Source of the DNA: Chitinophagaceae bacterium
GTDB lineage: Bacteria > Bacteroidota > Bacteroidia > Chitinophagales > Chitinophagaceae
Direction of reading: 5' to 3'
Assembly (NCBI GenBank): GCA_004322425.1
Contig: SCVJ01000016.1
Location: forward strand, 1-37,642
DNA length: 37,642 nt
Shown: positions 1 through 7,693 of the stretch, piece by piece
How positions within the stretch are numbered: the first letter of the stretch is position 1
Layout of the letters: each line of letters begins with the position of its first letter
Notes under the pieces: model-generated
The model's database searches: none
What the model was told of the DNA's origin: nothing
The model's input: the letters and a program-made list of their open reading frames with translations, nothing else
Program-made: the position numbers and the translations under genes

Positions 1-75
1 TACTTGACGAAATGAAAACCAAGTCATAAAAAACAATCCAACAAAAATTACTATTTGAACAACTACTTTTTGCAT
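1..75 (-). CDS. N-terminal fragment of an unidentified membrane-anchored protein (cut by window edge)
   Basis: Only the first 25 codons are visible, from an ATG at 75-73 reading off the left edge. The peptide begins MQKVVVQIVIFVGLFFMTWF, a basic residue followed by a hydrophobic stretch of about 17 residues, so it looks like an N-terminal membrane anchor or uncleaved signal. The start lies two bases after the stop of the DUF4870-like gene, so it is almost certainly the last visible member of the TM2/DUF2752/DUF4870 operon. The product cannot be identified from this fragment. A membrane-anchored peptidase is one possibility, but nothing visible proves it. Confidence 0.6.
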   Translation of the reverse strand, partial: MQKVVVQIVIFVGLFFMTWFSFRQV

Positions 76-77
76 AA

Positions 78-509
78 CTATGGTTTACAAATAAGAGAAG
101 TAAGATTACCATAAAGCCAAAAACTTACATGATCTCCTTTCCTTGTTTTGATGGCAGAATAAATAGTGCCAATAAATTCTACCGTATTAAAAATGAAAAC
201 AGTAATCATATAAGCAATGTATTGGTTGTTGATAGTTTCTTCGCCAAACATGATGGAAATAGTCCACCAAAAACTAAAGCTATTCATCACCAAAAGGGAA
301 ACTTGTCCCAATAATGCTTGCGTACAATGCCAGCGCACAAAATAGGTTCCATTGCGGTTTCCCAAATAAAATATCAAAGTTGCCAATAAATTAATTATGG
401 GAAAAGGCATTCCGGCAATAATAGCAATCAGCGACATCAAATAACTATTGGAAGCTCTTTCTGCTTCGTGTTCTCCGGGTTTGTATAAAAATGATTTTGT
501 GATACTCAT
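78..509 (-). CDS. DUF4870/Tic20-like small integral membrane protein
   Basis: This 143-residue protein has three to four hydrophobic segments (about 24-47, 63-80, 97-115 and a weak one near the C-terminus). Two features resemble the DUF4870 family: a middle segment with an aromatic-Val-Arg-Trp-His-x-x-Gln-Ala-Leu pattern at about 57-66, and a late segment with a small-residue/Lys-Gly motif near 121-125. DUF4870 proteins are short membrane proteins of unknown function. Its ATG overlaps the stop of the DUF2752 gene by four bases (506-509), indicating translational coupling, and the next gene starts two bases after its stop. The family call is from memory, and the function is unknown. Confidence 0.6.
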   Translation of the reverse strand: MSITKSFLYKPGEHEAERASNSYLMSLIAIIAGMPFPIINLLATLIFYLGNRNGTYFVRWHCTQALLGQVSLLVMNSFSFWWTISIMFGEETINNQYIAYMITVFIFNTVEFIGTIYSAIKTRKGDHVSFWLYGNLTSLICKP

Positions 510-919
510 AATCCTTTATAAATATTCCAAATCCAATTGCCCATCATAAGTAAAATGGCAGGAAAAGCAATTCTTTTTTGTTGAAATATTTTTTCTGTTT
601 TTATATAAAATTTATAAAATGTATCGCTGTGTTTTGTTAGATCAAACAAAATCCAAAGTGGAGCAATAATCATAATTAATAAAACTAAAATCCCCAACGG
701 ATTCCAAAACAAAGCACTTGAAAAATCGCCTTCGAGTAATGATACGATGGATCTTGTTGCACCACAGGAAGGGCAAGGAATTGAAGTAGCGTGTTTAAAA
801 ACACAAACCGAATTTTCAGTTAAGTTACTATTAGATTGGTCTTTGGTTGCAAAGAAAAGCCAACCGTAGCCTACCGAACAGGCGAATAGCAAAAACAAGT
901 ATAGTTTTTTCTTAGTCAC
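506..919 (-). CDS. DUF2752 domain membrane protein
   Basis: The 137-residue protein has an N-terminal hydrophobic segment (5-24), then the DUF2752 hallmark CPSCGATR at 49-56, an NPLG motif at 73-76 and further hydrophobic segments at about 76-95 and 118-133. The Cys-x-x-Cys-Gly-x-Thr-Arg motif defines this family of small bacterial membrane proteins, whose biochemical role is unknown; the paired cysteines could bind a metal or act in redox, but that is inference. It sits six bases after the TM2 gene and overlaps the DUF4870-like gene by four bases, so the three are very likely cotranscribed and may form one membrane complex. Confidence 0.8.
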   Translation of the reverse strand: MTKKKLYLFLLFACSVGYGWLFFATKDQSNSNLTENSVCVFKHATSIPCPSCGATRSIVSLLEGDFSSALFWNPLGILVLLIMIIAPLWILFDLTKHSDTFYKFYIKTEKIFQQKRIAFPAILLMMGNWIWNIYKGL

Positions 920-925
920 TTTTTT

Positions 926-1264
926 TTATAAAAGGAAGAGTTGAATTTTAAGCATATTTTTTTCCCTTGTAGCGCCTTGAATTAAAAACCAATCTACAAT
1001 TGTCCAAATTCCAACACCACCGCATGTAAGTAATTTGGCAATTCCCAAACCTGTATCGCCAATAAGAAAACGATCGATACCGAGGCCGCCACCCAAGATG
1101 GAAACAATTAAACTGGTTGTTGGATCTTTAAACTGAAGCGTTTGAATTATCGGCCATTTGGAATCGTCGAGGGCCAACAATCTATCGCGTAGTTGGGAAA
1201 CTTGATGGCTTTCGAAATGTTTTCCATTGGTTAATATGAATAAGTCAACTTTTTGGCTTTCCAT
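926..1264 (-). CDS. TM2 domain-containing protein
   Basis: This 112-residue protein has a soluble N-terminal part of about 50 residues followed by a TM2 domain at about 50-95: a first hydrophobic segment with GGGLGIDRF, then a Gly-rich stretch and a second segment with GIWTIVDWF. The GxDRF and the x-W-x-x-D-W spacing are typical of TM2 domains, which form a two-helix membrane hairpin of unknown function. It is the first gene of the tight TM2-DUF2752-DUF4870 run and lies 48 bases downstream of the M1 peptidase on the same strand. A short GTAAC/GTTAC inverted repeat lies at 1281-1294 in that gap, but no convincing promoter was seen. Confidence 0.85.
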   Translation of the reverse strand: MESQKVDLFILTNGKHFESHQVSQLRDRLLALDDSKWPIIQTLQFKDPTTSLIVSILGGGLGIDRFLIGDTGLGIAKLLTCGGVGIWTIVDWFLIQGATREKNMLKIQLFLL

Positions 1265-1312
1265 AGTTTTTGTTTTAGATGTAACGGAAGTTACGATTAT
1301 TTCTTTTGTTGA

Positions 1313-3685
1313 TTAGAATCCCTTTTTCTTATTCTCGGCTGCTTTTTGCATCGGGTTGCTGCCACTACTTTGTCCTCGTGCTTGCTGGCTCATTTTAAAT
1401 ACCTGAAAACGGGATGGAGTTTCAGTTCCTTTCCAATCATTATTCAACTCATCAATATCGGCAGTTTCTTTCATCGGGTCTAATTTAATAGAGGAAACTT
1501 CTTTGTCTTTCATAAATGTTTTCACCACAGCTTTTTCATTCAAGCGCCATATTTGTGCAGGTATCCGGTCTACTTCTTTACTGCCATCAGCATAAGTCCA
1601 TTCAATGATGATTGGCATGGCTAATCCACCTTTATTACTGAGCGATAATTCATAAAAATGTTTGCTATCATAATTCTTTTTATCGGCCTCATCCAATTCA
1701 GAAAATGGGGATGAATTTTTTACTGCATATTTCGTTGTGTCATACACTTCAATTCCTCTTGCATAGTTCCAATAAAAATCCCGAAGTGTCGTGTCTACAT
1801 CTGTTTGGAATCTAAGGTTTTTATCTTCCCTGTTCCTGATCTTGGAAAGGTCATCAAAACTATTTAACTGAGGCTTCTCAACATTTCTGTAAACAGTATT
1901 GTCACGTTTCGGTGCAGCTGCGTTTACATCAGCCTTTGCATATTTTACAGAGTCTAACGAGATATCGCAAGCATCGGTTCCATAAAACCATCCTCTCCAA
2001 AACCAGTCCAGGTCTTCACCACTGGCATCTTCCATTGTACGGAAGAAGTCACCCGGTTCGGGATGTTTGAAAGCCCAACGACGTGCATATTCTTTAAATG
2101 CATAGTCAAATAACTCACGACCCATTATTGTTTCTCTTAAAATATTTAAACCTGTAGCTGGTTTTGAATAGGCATTTGGTCCAAAGTTTACAATGTTTTC
2201 ACTGTTAGACATAATTGGTTCTAACTGGTCCTTTGGTAATTTCATATAATCTACGATAGCGTTTGCAGGACCACGGCGAGAAGGGAATTTATTATCCCAT
2301 AACTCTTCAGTCAGGTATTGTACAAAAGTATTTAAACCTTCATCCATCCAACTCCATTGACGTTCATCGCTATTAATAATCATCGGAAAAAAATTATGTC
2401 CCACTTCGTGAATGATTACACCTAACATACCGTTTTTGGTACCTTCACTATATGTGCCATCTTTTTCCGTTCTTCCATAATTGAAACAAATCATCGGGTA
2501 CTCCATACCATTTGCTGCTTCTACACTTTGTGCAACAGGGTATGGATATGGGATCGTGAAGTCAGAATAAGTTTTAATGGCATGCGCAACTGCTTTTGTA
2601 GAAAAAGGACGGTAAACACCATAAGCTTCTTTTCCATAAAGGCTCATACACATTACTTTTTTGCCAGCAATAGAAATAGCCATTGCATCCCACACATATT
2701 TGCGGCTTGATGTCCATGCAAAATCACGAACATTATCGGCTTTAAAAATCCATGTTTTTGTTACAGTGCTTTTTCCGGTTTCGGCTTTTTTTGCTTCAGC
2801 AAGTGTTACTACTTCAATAGGCTCTTTTGAATTTTGGGCTTTCTGCCACCGGGCTTGTTGTGCAGGACTTAATACCTGAACTGCATTTTGAATTTCTCCT
2901 GTAGAACCAATCACATGATCAGCAGGAACGGTCATGGCTACATTGTAGTTTCCAAAAGTTAATGCAAACTCCCCTCTGCCAGTGAACTGGTGATTCTGCC
3001 ATCCTTGAAAATCGCTGTACACACAAAGGCGTGGGAACCACTGAGCCATCGTGAAAAGATGGTTGCCATCTTCCGGAAAAAATTCAAAACCACCTCTGCC
3101 ACCTTGTGCTATACGATCGGGGATATTGTAATTCCAATCTATTTTCAATACAAATTTATGACCCTGTTTTAATGCAGTTGGAAGTTCCACACGCATCATG
3201 GTCTTATTAATGGTATAGTTCAGTTTTTTGCCTAAAGCATCAGTAAGTTTTGTAATGTTTACACCAAACCCATTATCCTCTTTTGTACTTTCCAAATTTT
3301 TCAGTTGTCTGTCAATAGCTTGTTTAGAAAGCGAATTACTACTCTGGTAGTTGGCATTATTTATCGAACTGTGTTCGTTCTCATCTAGCTGAAACCATAG
3401 ATAGGTAAGGTTATCTGGAGAGTTGTTGATATAAGTTACTGTTTCAGAACCGGTCAGTTTTAGGTTTTTTTCATCCAGGGTACACTTAATATCATAGTCA
3501 GCTTGTTGCTGCCAGTATTTTGGTCCTGGTGTTCCACTTGCGCTGCGATACTCATTGGGAGTAGGTAAAGTTGAACCCAGTTGTTCAAATTTGTTTCCAT
3601 GGTTTGAGTTAGGGTTATTTTGAATGTTTTGGGCGTAGGTAATCATCGAAAACAAAAAGCTAAGCAAGCATACAAATTGTTTCAT
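1313..3685 (-). CDS. M1 family zinc metallopeptidase, secreted
   Basis: This 790-residue protein is a gluzincin aminopeptidase of family M1. An N-terminal signal peptide ends near AQN (18-20). The zinc site HEVGH is at 426-430, and Glu449 follows exactly 18 residues later, giving the HExxH-x18-E ligand set. The upstream NGMEY at 392-396 takes the place of the GxMEN exopeptidase motif, with Tyr in place of Asn. About 300 residues after the catalytic domain contain a long Asp/Lys-rich region and a beta-rich part. Family members cleave N-terminal residues from peptides in the periplasm. The gene follows the HupE-like gene by 40 bases on the same strand. The exact substrate is unknown. Confidence 0.9.
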   Translation of the reverse strand: MKQFVCLLSFLFSMITYAQNIQNNPNSNHGNKFEQLGSTLPTPNEYRSASGTPGPKYWQQQADYDIKCTLDEKNLKLTGSETVTYINNSPDNLTYLWFQLDENEHSSINNANYQSSNSLSKQAIDRQLKNLESTKEDNGFGVNITKLTDALGKKLNYTINKTMMRVELPTALKQGHKFVLKIDWNYNIPDRIAQGGRGGFEFFPEDGNHLFTMAQWFPRLCVYSDFQGWQNHQFTGRGEFALTFGNYNVAMTVPADHVIGSTGEIQNAVQVLSPAQQARWQKAQNSKEPIEVVTLAEAKKAETGKSTVTKTWIFKADNVRDFAWTSSRKYVWDAMAISIAGKKVMCMSLYGKEAYGVYRPFSTKAVAHAIKTYSDFTIPYPYPVAQSVEAANGMEYPMICFNYGRTEKDGTYSEGTKNGMLGVIIHEVGHNFFPMIINSDERQWSWMDEGLNTFVQYLTEELWDNKFPSRRGPANAIVDYMKLPKDQLEPIMSNSENIVNFGPNAYSKPATGLNILRETIMGRELFDYAFKEYARRWAFKHPEPGDFFRTMEDASGEDLDWFWRGWFYGTDACDISLDSVKYAKADVNAAAPKRDNTVYRNVEKPQLNSFDDLSKIRNREDKNLRFQTDVDTTLRDFYWNYARGIEVYDTTKYAVKNSSPFSELDEADKKNYDSKHFYELSLSNKGGLAMPIIIEWTYADGSKEVDRIPAQIWRLNEKAVVKTFMKDKEVSSIKLDPMKETADIDELNNDWKGTETPSRFQVFKMSQQARGQSSGSNPMQKAAENKKKGF

Positions 3686-3725
3686 GGTGAGTTTTATTTA
3701 GGGGTACAATTTAAAGTTTAATTAT

Positions 3726-4307
3726 TTAAAAAAAGGGGAATCGTTGAATTGCTAAATTTAAGGCTTGTATTCCTGTAAGGATGGATAAAGCGAGGATCCA
3801 AGTTGGCCGTTTAATTTTAAAAACAGTAAAAGAAATGGAGGCAATAAGTAAAATGAAAGCCACTACCAGCACTTGTCCCAGTTCTACACCTAAATTAAAG
3901 CCTAATAAGCCGAGGCCTAAATTTTGGTTACCGACAATCATAAACCGAATGCTGTTGGCAAACCCCATTCCGTGTATCAACCCAAAACCAAGTGCAAAAA
4001 AATAATTCAGCCGAAAGGAGCTTATTGATTTGTTTTTTTGGGTAACATTAAAAAGGGCAGTAAAAATAATAGTACAAGGAATTAAAAACTCTACCCATTT
4101 TGTTGAAAATTGTATCCAGGCCAAACTGCTCAACACGAGTGTAATTGAGTGTCCAATGGTGAAAGCCGTAATTAGCAGCAAAACTTGTTTCCACTCACGA
4201 ACGGTATACAGCGCAATTAAGGCAATCAAAAACAAAAGATGATCGAGCGCTGCAAAACTCAAAATGTGTTGCCAACCTATTGTAAAATAAAAACTAACTT
4301 CTTCCAT
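3726..4307 (-). CDS. HupE/UreJ family membrane protein
   Basis: From the ATG at 4307 the product is 193 residues, with about six hydrophobic helices and the family-typical conserved polar residues: a His in the first segment (GWQHIL), Asp-His in FAALDHLLFL, a His in FTIGHSITL and a His in GLIHGMGFA. HupE/UreJ proteins are permeases linked to nickel/cobalt supply in hydrogenase and urease systems; in Bacteroidota they occur away from those enzymes and their substrate is not settled. The frame stays open upstream to 4337, but I chose 4307 because GGAG sits eight bases before that ATG and the upstream ten residues are charged, unlike the family. It is divergent from the DUF6702 gene. Confidence 0.82.
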   Translation of the reverse strand: MEEVSFYFTIGWQHILSFAALDHLLFLIALIALYTVREWKQVLLLITAFTIGHSITLVLSSLAWIQFSTKWVEFLIPCTIIFTALFNVTQKNKSISSFRLNYFFALGFGLIHGMGFANSIRFMIVGNQNLGLGLLGFNLGVELGQVLVVAFILLIASISFTVFKIKRPTWILALSILTGIQALNLAIQRFPFF

Positions 4308-4398
4308 ATTTTTACTCCGTTCGATTGTTTTCGGCAATCCGCGATAAAGTTGTAAAAAATTATTCAGACTTTTGCTTTACCGATAAATTGTTTTATTA

Positions 4399-4887
4399 AT
4401 GGTAATAACATTGTTTAAATGGCTATCTATTGTGGCGTTTTCACTAGCGCACCCTTTTCATGTCAGCGTTACAGAAATGAATCATAATGCGAAAGAGCAG
4501 ACCATTGAAATAAGTTGCAAATTCTTTGTCGATGATTTTGAAAAAGGACTTTTGCAATTTGGTAAAACCAAAGTGGATATTCAATCGGATGCAATACATG
4601 AAAAAATGAATCAGTTGATCAGTGCATATATCAAAAAGAATTTCAAACTAAATATTGATGGGAAAGATATGGATCAACAATATCTAGGTTTTGAAGTTGA
4701 CAAGGAATCTGTCTTTTGTTATTTTCAAATAGATAAAATAAATTCCATCAAGAAGTTGGAAATTTTCAGCACCATTCTTTATAACGAATTTGATGATCAG
4801 TCCAATATTTTTCATGTGAACGTGAACGAAATACGAAAAAGTACAAAGCTAGATTTCCCCAAAACGAATACAATCTTTAATTTTTAA
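4399..4887 (+). CDS. DUF6702 family protein
   Basis: This 162-residue protein has a hydrophobic N-terminus (to about residue 17) followed by HPFHVSVTEMNHN, which matches the DUF6702 family opening HPF-x-VS-x-T-E-x-xHN, then a conserved region with SCKFFVDDFEK at about 40-50. The family is secreted or membrane-anchored, of unknown function, and is found in Bacteroidota next to HupE/UreJ-like and M1 peptidase genes, as here. Its 3' end shares the four bases TTAA (4884-4887) with the stop of the convergent CNNM gene. It starts about 90 bases from the divergent HupE-like gene, so the two may share a control region. The three-gene association is the best functional hint. Confidence 0.75.
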   Translation: MVITLFKWLSIVAFSLAHPFHVSVTEMNHNAKEQTIEISCKFFVDDFEKGLLQFGKTKVDIQSDAIHEKMNQLISAYIKKNFKLNIDGKDMDQQYLGFEVDKESVFCYFQIDKINSIKKLEIFSTILYNEFDDQSNIFHVNVNEIRKSTKLDFPKTNTIFNF

Positions 4888-6188
4888 TGTTGCCGTTCGT
4901 ATTCCATTTCATCTCTTATTTGCTTACTTATTTTAATCAATACTTTGTCAATTCGTTGTCCGTCCATATCTATAATTTCAAACAAGAAACCTTTCCAGTC
5001 CAGCTTGTCGCCCGTTTTCGGAATTCTTTCCAATTCATTTAATATGAATCCTGCTAACGTATCAAATTCCTGTTCGCCTTCACTCATCCATTCTGTTTTC
5101 TCAAACCATTCTAAAAAATCATAGAAAGGAATTTGCGCATCCGCCAAAAATGTTCCGTCTTCTCTTTCAATAATTTCAAAATCAGATTCATTGGGTTGCG
5201 GCATATCGCCAACAATAGCTTCTAAAATATTGTTGAGCGTAATCATTCCTTGTAAAGTGCCGTATTCATCAACAATAAAACAAGATTGCTGATGCGTTTG
5301 TTTTAATTTTTCCAACACTTGATAGGCCGTAATATTTTCGGGTACAAATTGTGCCGGTTTCATTATCTCTTTAAGCGATAATAATCCTTCGGTGATATAT
5401 AAATCTTTTATGGTAACGATGCCCTTTATTTCGTCTATCTCTTCCTCACAAACAGGATATACAGTATGGGGATCTTGTAAAATTATTTTTTTAATTTTTT
5501 CTTCGTTGTCATTTATATCGATCCAAACGATATCACTTCGGTGCGTCATTAGCGAAGTAATGGTTCGATCGCCAAGATGAAAAACTCGTTCAATAATTTC
5601 TTGTTCGGCCTCTTCAATTGCTCCGTGTTCAGTTCCTTCGCTGATGATAGCTTTTATTTCTTCTTCAGTAATTTGTGAGGAATCTACTTTTATTTTTAAA
5701 ATTCGAACAACCAAGCGAGTCGATGTACTTAAAAGCCAGATAAAGGGATGTGTGATTTGGCTAATTATTCGCATCGGTCTTGCCATTAATTTGGCAATAG
5801 TTTCTGGTTTTGATAAACCAATTCTTTTGGGAACTAATTCTCCAAATACTAAAGTAAAATAAGTGATAATAGTTACAAGAATGGTTGTTGCAATTCCTTT
5901 GCTATAGGGAGCAGCTAAGTTCCACTGATTAATAAAAATAACCAAGTCGTCTGTCAAGCTTTCTCCTGAAATAATACCCGTTAAAATTCCAATCAAAGTA
6001 ATGCCGATTTGTACAGTCGATAAAAACTTATCGGGATGATTGGCTAATTGTAATGCTTCTTTTGCCTCTTGATTGCCTTTAGCAGCCTGTGTTTCTAATC
6101 GTGCTTTTTTTGCGGAGACAAGGGCAATTTCAGCCATAGAAAATAAACCATTCAATAAAATGAGAATCAGCAGTATGAAAATTACCAT
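4884..6188 (-). CDS. CNNM/CorC-type transporter with CBS pair (hemolysin family)
   Basis: The 434-residue protein has the standard order of the hemolysin-C/CNNM family: an N-terminal CNNM (DUF21) transmembrane domain (about 1-180, with the MAEIALVSA motif at 18-26 and repeated hydrophobic segments), a tandem CBS module (about 205-325) and a C-terminal CorC_HlyC domain (about 340-425). CNNM members move Mg2+ or other divalent cations and are regulated through nucleotide binding at the CBS pair; the name hemolysin is historical. It is the last gene of a minus-strand run (methyltransferase, PAP2, CNNM) with gaps of 39 bases. Substrate specificity cannot be read from sequence. Confidence 0.88.
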   Translation of the reverse strand: MVIFILLILILLNGLFSMAEIALVSAKKARLETQAAKGNQEAKEALQLANHPDKFLSTVQIGITLIGILTGIISGESLTDDLVIFINQWNLAAPYSKGIATTILVTIITYFTLVFGELVPKRIGLSKPETIAKLMARPMRIISQITHPFIWLLSTSTRLVVRILKIKVDSSQITEEEIKAIISEGTEHGAIEEAEQEIIERVFHLGDRTITSLMTHRSDIVWIDINDNEEKIKKIILQDPHTVYPVCEEEIDEIKGIVTIKDLYITEGLLSLKEIMKPAQFVPENITAYQVLEKLKQTHQQSCFIVDEYGTLQGMITLNNILEAIVGDMPQPNESDFEIIEREDGTFLADAQIPFYDFLEWFEKTEWMSEGEQEFDTLAGFILNELERIPKTGDKLDWKGFLFEIIDMDGQRIDKVLIKISKQIRDEMEYERQH

Positions 6189-6227
6189 TAAGGAATATAG
6201 ACTTGTTGAAGCACCGAAGATAATGAA

Positions 6228-6809
6228 TCAGAATTGCTTCTTGAAATATAAGCCCATAGGGATACCTACAAGCAAGCCCACAATAGCCCCTCCGAGTACA
6301 TCAAGTGGATAGTGAACGCCTACATAAACCTGTGCAAAGCAAATAGCTGTAGCCCAAAAAAAGCCAAGCATCGCCCATTTTTTTATTAAAAATTGTGTAG
6401 TAATAAAGAAAAAACCAGCAATACCGAAATGGTTAGCTGCGTGTGACGACGTAAAACTAAAACCACCCGAGCATCGGTTTAAAAGCAATCGAACGTTTGA
6501 AGAAAAATCAGGGTCCATACAAGGGCGAAGTCGTTCAAAATATTCTTTTAATAATCTGCTACTGACTAAGTCGGTAATGGAAACAGTGCAAATGAAAAAT
6601 ACAACCCACCACCAACCCCGTGTTTTGAAATTAATTGTAGCAAAAAGTATGAGAAAAATATAAAGCGGTATCCAGAAATAAGAATTTCTAATTAAAGGCA
6701 TCACCGAATCAAAAAAATCATTACTCAGATTATTGTTTACTTGAATAAAAAACCACTGATCCCAGATTTTCAGATTATCCCAAATTGTTAAAAGCTTTAT
6801 AAGTAACAT
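6228..6809 (-). CDS. PAP2 superfamily membrane phosphatase
   Basis: This 193-residue protein has about five transmembrane segments and the three phosphatase motifs: Kx6RP at 88-96 (KEYFERLRP), SSH at 121-123 and a third motif ending in His166 and Asp170. In the third motif the Arg usually found six residues before the His is Gln160. PAP2 enzymes remove phosphate from lipid phosphates; in bacteria typical substrates are undecaprenyl pyrophosphate and phosphatidylglycerophosphate. It lies between the methyltransferase and the CNNM gene with 39-base gaps on either side, so cotranscription is likely. A role in recycling undecaprenyl carrier is plausible but not shown. Confidence 0.85.
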   Translation of the reverse strand: MLLIKLLTIWDNLKIWDQWFFIQVNNNLSNDFFDSVMPLIRNSYFWIPLYIFLILFATINFKTRGWWWVVFFICTVSITDLVSSRLLKEYFERLRPCMDPDFSSNVRLLLNRCSGGFSFTSSHAANHFGIAGFFFITTQFLIKKWAMLGFFWATAICFAQVYVGVHYPLDVLGGAIVGLLVGIPMGLYFKKQF

Positions 6810-6848
6810 TATAGTGTAAAAATAAAGGAAACTAAAAATGAGTTGACA

Positions 6849-7589
6849 TTATTTCAATTTTTTGGCAATCAATATCAATCTTGGACTTGCTTTTACATCA
6901 AAATCGTGGAGTTGATAGTTGCCAAAAACTTCCTGAACTTGCAAATGTTGGTAGCTGAACATGTCTGTAAAATCGCCCAAAGATATTTTTTCAACTTTTT
7001 CGATATGTTCCATTGGTTCTTTCAAAGAAGAGTCGGTAACACGAATACGTTTGTAAAAATGAGTAGTATCGTGCCAACGATGAATTTCATAATGCGTTTT
7101 ATCAATTATTTTTTCTTCATTATAAACCAATTTGTTTTCAACATAATGAATATTCAAGTAGTCAAGAATCAAAATCCCTCCGGGTTTTAAGCTGCTGGTA
7201 ATTGTGTGTAAAGCATCTTCGTTTTCTCTTCGGCTATTGAAATATCCAAAACTGGTGAATATATTAAAAACAAAATCGTAGTAATTAATTCGAAAGGGCA
7301 ATCGCATATCGTGCTGGTAAAATTCTAAGTTCTCATTTTCAAGTTGCTTTGCAAATGCAATACTGTCCTCCGAAATATCAATTCCTGTTACAGAAAATCC
7401 CTGTTGGGCTAGAGTTTTACTGTGTCGTCCTTTGCCACAAGCAACATCCAGCATTGAACTTTTTTTCTCGGGGTTTAAATGTTCTATCAATTGAGTAATA
7501 AACATTTCTGCCTCATCTTCATCTCTTTTAAAATATAGTTTATGATAAAAAGGAGAGTTGAACCAATATATAAACCAATTTTTTTTCAC
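6849..7589 (-). CDS. class I SAM-dependent methyltransferase
   Basis: The 246-residue protein has a Rossmann-type methyltransferase fold. Motif I, LDVACGKGRHS, is at 47-57, and the acidic residue ending beta-2 is in VTGIDIS near 68-74. A later stretch near 135-145 (LKPGGILILDY) is the post-motif region seen in class I enzymes. The substrate is unknown; the family includes small-molecule and lipid methylases. Fourteen bases upstream of the start, at 7603-7610, there is a -7-like element TACTTTTG on the minus strand without a well-spaced -33. It heads the run with PAP2 and CNNM genes. Confidence 0.85.
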   Translation of the reverse strand: MKKNWFIYWFNSPFYHKLYFKRDEDEAEMFITQLIEHLNPEKKSSMLDVACGKGRHSKTLAQQGFSVTGIDISEDSIAFAKQLENENLEFYQHDMRLPFRINYYDFVFNIFTSFGYFNSRRENEDALHTITSSLKPGGILILDYLNIHYVENKLVYNEEKIIDKTHYEIHRWHDTTHFYKRIRVTDSSLKEPMEHIEKVEKISLGDFTDMFSYQHLQVQEVFGNYQLHDFDVKASPRLILIAKKLK

Positions 7590-7693
7590 ATTTAAAATTT
7601 AACAAAAGTAAGGATCCTGGCAAAAATGGGTTAAGTAAAGAATGCTTATTTTCGCCAAATCAAACCTTATATCAAAACCTATAAATTCAACGT

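Noticed and set aside
4884-4887. Shared TTAA stop overlap of convergent genes (also 30267-30270)
   Set aside because: TTAA reads as a stop on both strands, so this is a common way for convergent genes to abut in AT-rich genomes.
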